Assembly (NCBI GenBank): GCA_025055465.1
Contig: JANWXA010000040.1
Coordinates: 1-11,829, forward strand
Reading direction: 5' to 3'
Source of the DNA: Candidatus Kapaibacterium sp.
GTDB taxonomy: Bacteria; Bacteroidota; Ignavibacteria; Kapaibacteriales; HRBIN21
DNA: 11,829 nt
Shown here: one piece after another, positions 6,598 through 11,829 of the stretch
How positions within the stretch are numbered: the first letter of the stretch is position 1
Layout: every line of letters starts with the position of its first letter
Translations under genes and position numbers: made by a program
Notes under the pieces: model-generated
The model's input: only the letters and a program-made list of their open reading frames with translations
The model's database searches: none
What the model was told of the DNA's origin: nothing

Positions 6598-7493
6598 GTT
6601 CCTGCACGCCCGAAACGATGAGCAATCAGGCGAGCTACCTCTTGCATGTACCACTGCGGCGTGCTCGTCGCCCCGGTGACCCCCACACGCTCGGCGTCAG
6701 CAAACCAGCAGGGCTCCAGCTCGTCTACCGATTCAATAAAATATGTCCGCGGATTGACTGAACGACAGACCTCGTAGAGTACCCTCCCGTTGGACGAAGC
6801 TCGTCCGGCAACGAACACGACAACGTCGTGAGTCGCAGCGAATTCCCGTAAATGTTGCTCCCTTCCAGCAACCTGTCCACAGATGGTGTCCTTCGCATGG
6901 AACTCGCCCACGATCCGTTCCGGATCCTCCACCACGAGCTCCTGGAGACGCTGTCGCAGAGCGGACGCCAACTCGGCAAAAGCTTTCTTATCCATCGTAG
7001 TCTGCGAAAACAACACCGTTGGCCGGGAAAAATCTACTCGACGCAGTGCCTCCTCTACAGTCCGCACGATAACACACTGATCCTCACATACGCCGCGGAC
7101 ACCAATCATTTCCGGATGTTCCGCCTTGCCGAAGATAACAATCTGATACCCCTGAAGGTAGAACTTGCGGACTCGCTCCTGCAGCTTCGCCACAATCGGA
7201 CACGTCGCGTCTATGAGCTCTACGCCAAGTTCCCACGCCTTCTGATATGTACTCGGGGGCTCCCCGTGGGCACGGATAAGCACACGAGCCCCGTCCTGAA
7301 CGGCCTGCGGTAACTGCTCATGCGTGATCGTGTGCAGGCCTAAACGCTCTAGACGCTCAACTTCGCGGGGATTGTGAATAATGTGCCCAAGGACATAGAC
7401 AGGTAATCCCTGTTGCAGGCTCGCTTCAGCGATCTGAATAGTGCGAACCACCCCCCAGCAAAACCCGGCATGGGGATCCACTTGGACCTGCAT
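6594..7493 (-). CDS. ispH: 4-hydroxy-3-methylbut-2-enyl diphosphate reductase IspH
   Basis: IspH carries out the last step of the MEP pathway, reducing HMBPP to IPP and DMAPP with a [4Fe-4S] cluster. The three cluster cysteines are in place: C12 in AGFCWGVVR, C98 in DATCPIVAKLQ and C205 in DTICGQVAGRE. Substrate-binding histidines appear in GHIIHN (H40), RAHGEPP (H76) and KAEHPE (H126, followed by the catalytic glutamate E128). The SQTTMDKK and SSNG segments bind diphosphate in the family. The length of 299 residues is normal for the short form. The ATG at 7493 has GGAG seven bases upstream. It is the last gene of the mfd-ychF-HAD-cmk-ispH group, 40 bases after cmk, and ends tail-to-tail with the glycosyltransferase. 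Confidence 0.97.
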   Translation of the reverse strand: MQVQVDPHAGFCWGVVRTIQIAEASLQQGLPVYVLGHIIHNPREVERLERLGLHTITHEQLPQAVQDGARVLIRAHGEPPSTYQKAWELGVELIDATCPIVAKLQERVRKFYLQGYQIVIFGKAEHPEMIGVRGVCEDQCVIVRTVEEALRRVDFSRPTVLFSQTTMDKKAFAELASALRQRLQELVVEDPERIVGEFHAKDTICGQVAGREQHLREFAATHDVVVFVAGRASSNGRVLYEVCRSVNPRTYFIESVDELEPCWFADAERVGVTGATSTPQWYMQEVARLIAHRFGRAGT

Positions 7494-7533
7494 AAGCGCA
7501 CTCCAACAGTTCTCGACGTGTGTGGACGCCTGG

Positions 7534-8223
7534 TTAGCCCGACTTATTGCACAACTTTTGACGCACCAGCTCCAGAACGCTTTCGGTCTGCTCTTCGATA
7601 GTCAACTCAGTAGTGTCCACAACAACAGCATCTGGAGCACAACTCAAAGGGCTCTCCGTGCGCCGAGAATCCAGCAAATCACGCCGCTGAAGATCGCTGG
7701 CGACTTCCTCCTCAGTAGCTAAGATACCTCGTTCCTGCAACTCCCGCAAGCGACGACGAGCCCGTACTGGAAGCGACGCTGTCAGAAAGACTTTAACGTC
7801 GGCGTCAGGGAAGACTACGGTGCCGATATCCCGACCGTCCATAACAACGCCACCGCCCTGCCCTAACCGACGCTGTTGCTCTACCAAAAACCGCCGAACC
7901 GACGGGTAAGAACTCACCAGGCTCACCCAACGAGTAACCTCAGGTAAGCGAAGTTGTTCCGTAATGTCCTCTCCATTGAGGAGCGTACGCTGGCCCCCTG
8001 GTGTAGAACGGAGCCCTATTTGAAGCTGTGGCAGAATCCGAGCAACGGCTTCTTCGCACAACGAGATACCCGCTCGCAACACAGCAAAAGTAACCGCCCG
8101 ATACATGGCACCTGTGTCAACGTAGAGATACCCCAAACGTTCCGCCACCCTGCGGGCAGTAGTGCTCTTGCCAGCACCTGCCGGACCATCAATAGCTATG
8201 ATTAGCTTGCGCATACAGCTCAT
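7534..8223 (-). CDS. cmk: Cytidylate kinase Cmk
   Basis: Cmk phosphorylates CMP and dCMP using ATP, feeding nucleotide and CDP-lipid pools. The 229-residue product has the P-loop IDGPAGAGKSTT (residues 11-22), DTGAMYRA (36-43), the CMP-binding insert characteristic of the bacterial short form, MDGRDIGTVVFPDADVKVFL (128-147), and the lid region with RRDLLDSRR (180-188). Two ATGs are possible, at 8223 and 8214. The second (MRKLIIAIDG) fits the usual family N-terminus equally well, and neither has a strong ribosome site. The 5' end overlaps the preceding phosphatase gene by 35 bases (26 with the shorter start), implying coupled translation. Confidence 0.95.
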   Translation of the reverse strand: MSCMRKLIIAIDGPAGAGKSTTARRVAERLGYLYVDTGAMYRAVTFAVLRAGISLCEEAVARILPQLQIGLRSTPGGQRTLLNGEDITEQLRLPEVTRWVSLVSSYPSVRRFLVEQQRRLGQGGGVVMDGRDIGTVVFPDADVKVFLTASLPVRARRRLRELQERGILATEEEVASDLQRRDLLDSRRTESPLSCAPDAVVVDTTELTIEEQTESVLELVRQKLCNKSG

Positions 8224-8902
8224 GGAGCGCTCGCCAAAAACCGCCGATATCCAGGAAGTTAGGCAGAACAGTAATGGCCCCGTAAGCGCGCAGCGCCTCG
8301 GCTTCTACTGGACCCGCAGAGACAGCAATACAAGACAATCCCCATGCTCGAGCGCAGAGAACGTCGCGCGGAGAATCCCCAATCAGAACCGTCCGCCGCG
8401 GCTCCACTGCTATGCCAGCTCCCCATGCCCGTTCCCAGGCGATACGAACCAACTGTGTCCTTTCCCAATGATCGGAGCCAAAAGCCCCGACCTGAAAAAA
8501 ACCGGCGATGCCAACCTGCCGGAGCTTCCACAGGGCAACCGACTTGAGATTCCCCGTTAGAACACCCAGCACTGTCGTCGGAAGAGTCTGAAGGGCGGGG
8601 AGAAGAGCTCGCACTCCGGGAAGGAGATACACATCTCGCGGGGTCACCCAACGACGATGTAGCCATGTATAAGCCCGCACAAAGAATGGCATCTGCCGCA
8701 GAATGAGTGGTTCGCTCCAACCACATCGGTGTGCAACTTCGGCAAAAATCTGTAGATCTGTTTTACCCGCCAAGTCATGGAGGCACTCCGTGGGGATAGG
8801 ACAGCGCAGTGTTAGCTGAAGAGCTTCCTGCAGAGCACGTCGAACGGGCTCGCGCCGTAGCCTTAGCAGAGTACCGTCTATATCAAACAACAACAGCCAC
8901 AT
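8189..8902 (-). CDS. HAD-superfamily hydrolase, phosphoglycolate-phosphatase-like
   Basis: This 237-residue protein shows the four HAD motifs: I, FDIDGTLL with the nucleophile D7 and acid/base D9; II, GVLTGN with T116; III, a lysine near K126 in LWKLRQVGI; and IV, IGDSPRD (174-180) with D176 and D180. A helical cap lies between motifs I and II (about 15-90), as in class C1 phosphatases such as phosphoglycolate phosphatase and beta-phosphoglucomutase. The stretch GAFGSDHWER (139-148) is common in a subgroup annotated only as haloacid dehalogenase-like. The natural phosphoester cannot be told from sequence. The start lies 9 bases after the ychF stop with only a weak ribosome site, and the 3' end overlaps cmk. 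Confidence 0.87.
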   Translation of the reverse strand: MWLLLFDIDGTLLRLRREPVRRALQEALQLTLRCPIPTECLHDLAGKTDLQIFAEVAHRCGWSEPLILRQMPFFVRAYTWLHRRWVTPRDVYLLPGVRALLPALQTLPTTVLGVLTGNLKSVALWKLRQVGIAGFFQVGAFGSDHWERTQLVRIAWERAWGAGIAVEPRRTVLIGDSPRDVLCARAWGLSCIAVSAGPVEAEALRAYGAITVLPNFLDIGGFWRALHELYAQANHSY

Positions 8903-8911
8903 CAGGAAAGC

Positions 8912-10006
8912 TCACAGAGCCGAGCGAACATTCAAGATGTCCCCATCAGCAACTTTGTAACTACGACCCTCCCGGCGACAGCGTCCAGCACGGCGCACGG
9001 CGTCTTCAGAGCCGTACTGGCGTAAATCCTCGACGCTCATCACCTCCACAGCAACAAAGCCCCGCTCGAAGTCTGAGTGGATTTTCCCAGCAGCTTCTGG
9101 CGCCAATGTTCCCTTAGGCACTAGCCACGCCCGGACTTCACGCCTTCCAACTACGGTAAAAAAAGTCACCAAACCCAAGGCTCGGACACTTTCATGGAGC
9201 AGCCGCACGATGCCCATCTCCTCTATTCCCAGCGCCTGGAGGAACTCCATCCGCTCTGCAGCAGGAAGCTGCATCAGTTCAGCTTCCCACGCAACGGCTA
9301 TTGCAACAACTGATGCCTGGCGACGCTGTGCCCACAGACGCAGTTCCTCAACCCACTGACGGGCCCGTGGGCTATCGTCGAAATTTGCAACGTAGACAAC
9401 AGGTTTATCCGTCAGCAGGTGCCAATCGCGGAGGAAGGGGTGGCTCCCATCAGGTTTGGGAAAGGTCCAGACTGGTTTCCCCATTGCCACGTGCTGCTGT
9501 ACGCAGCGCAAGAGCTCGACTTCTCGCTGCTCCCGATCGTCAGCACTGCTGCGGAGACGCTTCTGAAGTGTTTGCCAGCGCCGCTCTATCGTCTCGGCAT
9601 CCTTCAACAGAAGCTCTGTCTCCACGATCTCCGCATCGCGGCAGGGATCCACCTCACCGTACACGTGTGCAACCTCGGGCCTATCAAAGCAGCGCACTAC
9701 GTGCCACAGAAGACTTGCCTCCCGAATGTGTGCCAAGAACTGGTTCCCTAACCCTTCTCCCTGAGAAGCCCCGCGGACCAATCCAGCAATGTCCACCACT
9801 TCCAGCGTTGCCGGGGTGAGGATTTTCGGATGGTAGAGTTCTGCCAGAAAAGCAAGGCGCTCGTCGGGTATGGGTACAACTCCAACATGGGGTTCGATCG
9901 TACAAAACGGGTAGTTCGCCACCGCGGCACTTCCGCCGGTAACAGTGTTGTACAGTAGTGATTTCCCTGAATTTGGTAGTCCCACGATGCCACAACTCCA
10001 GTTCAG
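8912..10006 (-). CDS. ychF: Ribosome-binding ATPase YchF (Obg-like), apparent CTG start
   Basis: YchF/OLA1 is a universally conserved P-loop ATPase that binds the ribosome and responds to stress. It has the P-loop GLPNSGKS (residues 9-16; usual NVGKS), DIAGLVRGASQGEGLGNQF (72-90), and NFDD (208-211) at the NxxE position that replaces the GTP-specific NKxD. A central coiled-coil region follows the G domain, and a C-terminal TGS domain begins near 280 with RAWLVPKGTLAPEAAGKIH. No ATG, GTG or TTG lies at the family start. A CTG at 10006 gives 364 residues (E. coli has 363), places the conserved CGIVGLPN cysteine at residue 5 as in E. coli, has GGAGGA six bases upstream, and overlaps the mfd stop as CTGA. 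In-frame GTG codons at 10087 and 10072 would add 27 or 22 residues with no family counterpart. Confidence 0.94.
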   Translation of the reverse strand: MNWSCGIVGLPNSGKSLLYNTVTGGSAAVANYPFCTIEPHVGVVPIPDERLAFLAELYHPKILTPATLEVVDIAGLVRGASQGEGLGNQFLAHIREASLLWHVVRCFDRPEVAHVYGEVDPCRDAEIVETELLLKDAETIERRWQTLQKRLRSSADDREQREVELLRCVQQHVAMGKPVWTFPKPDGSHPFLRDWHLLTDKPVVYVANFDDSPRARQWVEELRLWAQRRQASVVAIAVAWEAELMQLPAAERMEFLQALGIEEMGIVRLLHESVRALGLVTFFTVVGRREVRAWLVPKGTLAPEAAGKIHSDFERGFVAVEVMSVEDLRQYGSEDAVRRAGRCRREGRSYKVADGDILNVRSAL

Positions 10007-11829
10007 GGCTCTTCCTCCGATACCTCTACTATTTGTCCTACGGCTTCCACCTCTACCCCATTGAGGGCGCACACTAACTCTTCCCACAACAGGCGGGCTA
10101 CTCTCAGCGCATCCTCTGATGCCGAGAGTGGAAACTCAGCAACCGTCCGCTGAGCTTCCTGTACGAACTGTGCTCCGGCCCACCGGCTCACCACATCCAC
10201 CCAGACAGGAAAGGCATGCCGGTAAAAGAGCTTATGGCGTCGAGGAGGCAGCTCCAGACGAAGGCATCTGGAGCGCACCGTCGCCCGGACGCAGCCAGTG
10301 TGGATGACATACACTCGTAGTCGAACGGCGTCCAGCAAAGTCTGCGCTGGCTGAGGCAAGATGCCAAAGCGGTCCCGTAGCTCAGCGAGAATATCGTCCA
10401 CAGCAGCCTCTGACTCCGCCCGATAGAGACGTTTGTAAAAATGGAAGCGCTCACCGTCTGCAGGCACATACGTATCAGGGAGAAAGGCATCCGAAGGCAA
10501 CTCCAGGACCACGTTAGGGTTCTTCAAGGCTTGCAAAACAGGTATCCGTCGCCGCTCCAGCTCCGGGAATTCCTCTGCCCGCAGTTCCTCAATGGCGTGT
10601 TCCAATATCTGCTGATACATTTCGAACCCCATCTGCGCAAGAAAGCCACTTTGTTCCAGTCCGAAGAGATTGCCCGCGCCGCGAATCTCTAAATCCCGCA
10701 ACGCCAGGCGAAACCCGCTCCCCAAGTCGGTGAACTCCTCCAGCGCCTGCAGCCGCCGCAGTGCCGACGTACTCAAGCGCTCCACTGGTGGCACGATAAG
10801 GTAGCAATACGCCTGCACATTGCTGCGCCCGACCCGTCCACGGAGCTGATAGAGCTCGGCTAAGCCAAAGTCTTCTGCGTGATGAACAAACATGGTGTTA
10901 GCATGGGGGAAGTCCAGCCCTGCCTCCACGATTTTAGTGCATACCAGAATGTCTGAACGTCGATGGAGGAAGGCCTCCATGACGGCTTCCAGGCGCCGGC
11001 TCGGCATCCGTCCATGGGCAATGCTAATACGGGCCTTCGGAACCAGGTGCTGCAGCTTCTCAGCCAGCTGCTCCATCCCCTCGATGTGGTTGGTCACAAA
11101 GAAAACTTGCCCACTTCGGTCCATTTCTGCCTCGACTCCGCAGCGGATGAGCTCGTCGTCCCACTGCACCACGTAGGTCCGCACAGGGAGCCGGTTTTGT
11201 GGCGGTGTCTCTATTAGGCTCATATCGCGCACGCCGATAAGCGCCATGTGTAGGGTACGGGGAATCGGTGTGGCCGTCAGGGTTAGAGTATCCACGTTGA
11301 TCTTCAGCTGTCGCAGGCGCTCTTTAGCCATAACACCGAAGCGATGTTCCTCATCCACTATTAGAAGCCCCAGGTCGCGAAAGCGAACATCAGGGCTTAG
11401 AAGGCGGTGGGTTCCAATGAGGATGTCAATGTGGCCATGCTCCAGTTGATGCAGAATCTCCTTCTGTTCACGGTGGCTACGGAAGCGCGATAGCGTGGCG
11501 ATGACCACAGGATAAGGATGCAAGCGTTCGGAAAAAGTCAAGAAGTGCTGCTCTGCCAAAATGGTGGTAGGCACTAAGACAGCAACCTGCTTGCCGGACT
11601 GCACAGCTTTGAAAGCAGCGCGGATGGCTATCTCTGTTTTCCCAAACCCCACGTCTCCGCAGATCAGCCGATCCATGGGCAAATGCGCCTCCATGTCGGC
11701 TTTGACTTCAACAGTAGCTCGAGCCTGGTCGGGAGTATCCTCGTAGGGAAATGACGCCTCCATCTCCTTCTGCCACAAGGTGTCAGGCAAAAAAGCAAAC
11801 CCACGCTGCAGTTTGCGCTGTGCATACAG
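10003..11829 (-). CDS. mfd: Transcription-repair coupling factor Mfd (C-terminal 608 residues; 5' part outside window)
   Basis: Mfd is a DNA translocase that removes RNA polymerase stalled at lesions and recruits UvrA. The frame is open to the right edge and reads LYAQRKLQRGFAF, matching the family just before the translocase domains, so about half the protein is missing only because of the window. Helicase motifs are complete (numbering from the edge): Walker A GDVGFGKT (58-65), DEEHRFG (159-165), TATPIPRT (185-192), VEAGLDFPHANT (301-312) and QLRGRVGRS (328-336). The RecG-like translocation segment (about 360-405) and the C-terminal TRCF domain (about 445-560), which masks UvrA binding, follow. 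No internal stop or frameshift is seen. The stop overlaps the ychF start. The TTG at 11790 is not a start. Confidence 0.97.
   Translation of the reverse strand: MYAQRKLQRGFAFLPDTLWQKEMEASFPYEDTPDQARATVEVKADMEAHLPMDRLICGDVGFGKTEIAIRAAFKAVQSGKQVAVLVPTTILAEQHFLTFSERLHPYPVVIATLSRFRSHREQKEILHQLEHGHIDILIGTHRLLSPDVRFRDLGLLIVDEEHRFGVMAKERLRQLKINVDTLTLTATPIPRTLHMALIGVRDMSLIETPPQNRLPVRTYVVQWDDELIRCGVEAEMDRSGQVFFVTNHIEGMEQLAEKLQHLVPKARISIAHGRMPSRRLEAVMEAFLHRRSDILVCTKIVEAGLDFPHANTMFVHHAEDFGLAELYQLRGRVGRSNVQAYCYLIVPPVERLSTSALRRLQALEEFTDLGSGFRLALRDLEIRGAGNLFGLEQSGFLAQMGFEMYQQILEHAIEELRAEEFPELERRRIPVLQALKNPNVVLELPSDAFLPDTYVPADGERFHFYKRLYRAESEAAVDDILAELRDRFGILPQPAQTLLDAVRLRVYVIHTGCVRATVRSRCLRLELPPRRHKLFYRHAFPVWVDVVSRWAGAQFVQEAQRTVAEFPLSASEDALRVARLLWEELVCALNGVEVEAVGQIVEVSEEEP
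10013..10018 (-). promoter_or_regulatory. Shine-Dalgarno supporting the CTG start of ychF
   Basis: The minus strand reads GGAGGA six bases before the CTG at 10006. It lies in the last codons of mfd, so a terminating Mfd ribosome would be placed directly on the ychF start. Confidence 0.65.

Noticed and set aside
9301..9819. Plus-strand open frame of 172 codons opposite ychF
   Set aside because: It is Arg/Pro/Ser-rich translation typical of an antisense frame; ychF motifs cover the same bases.
10007..10087. GTG start codons for ychF at 10087 or 10072
   Set aside because: They add 22-27 Arg/Gly-rich residues encoded within mfd with no counterpart in the family. The GTG at 10072 has only a weak GGAAGAG-like site before it.
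11788..11790. TTG at 11790 as an internal start of a short helicase
   Set aside because: The frame stays open to the window edge and the upstream residues match Mfd, so this is the middle of mfd cut by the window.
1..11829. CRISPR arrays, tRNA or rRNA genes, insertion sequences, defence or secretion islands
   Set aside because: No repeated spacers, cloverleaf-like segments, transposase motifs or terminal inverted repeats were seen; coding genes fill nearly the whole window with uniform character.

Overview
The window is ordinary, gene-dense chromosome of a Gram-negative (diderm) bacterium. It carries lipid A synthesis (lpxD), outer-membrane protein assembly (bamA with two Skp/OmpH chaperones), the undecaprenyl carrier (uppS) and the non-mevalonate isoprenoid enzyme ispH. 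The order uppS-bamA-ompH-ompH-lpxD, the IspH of the FCxGVVR / TIC-QVA-R type, and the small orphan glycosyltransferase resemble the Bacteroidota/Chlorobiota (FCB) superphylum. Clear Shine-Dalgarno sequences (GGAGGA or GGAG) before several genes argue against the classical Bacteroidia/Flavobacteriia, which mostly lack them. They fit a Chlorobiota/Ignavibacteria/Kapabacteria-like or Rhodothermia-like lineage better. GC content looks to be in the mid-50s percent by eye. The placement is inference from gene content, not from a search.

Layout. Positions 1-5558, minus strand: an envelope operon read right to left as uppS, bamA, ompH (copy 1), ompH (copy 2), lpxD, and then probably lpxC, of which only the first codons are visible at the left edge. 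Genes overlap or lie within 24 bases of each other. A sigma70-like promoter sits in the 151-base gap upstream of uppS. Positions 5710-6597, plus strand: a lone GT2-like glycosyltransferase, divergent from uppS and overlapping the ispH stop by 4 bases. Positions 6594-11829, minus strand: a second tightly packed group read right to left as mfd (5' part outside the window), ychF, a HAD-family phosphatase, cmk and ispH.

How the genes work together. UppS makes the C55 lipid carrier for peptidoglycan and polysaccharide. IspH supplies the IPP/DMAPP from which UppS builds. LpxD makes the lipid A acyl intermediate, and BamA plus the OmpH/Skp chaperones assemble outer-membrane barrels. Mfd (transcription-coupled repair), YchF (ribosome-associated ATPase), the HAD phosphatase and Cmk (CMP/dCMP kinase) are housekeeping functions that seem to share only a transcript.

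I found no mobile element, CRISPR array, RNA gene, phage gene or defence system, and no non-coding stretch longer than about 150 bases. I see no convincing undescribed system. The points most worth checking are the apparent CTG start codon of ychF inside a CTGA overlap with the mfd stop, the unassigned glycosyltransferase, the unusual tail on the second OmpH, and the BamA C-terminus without a terminal aromatic residue.
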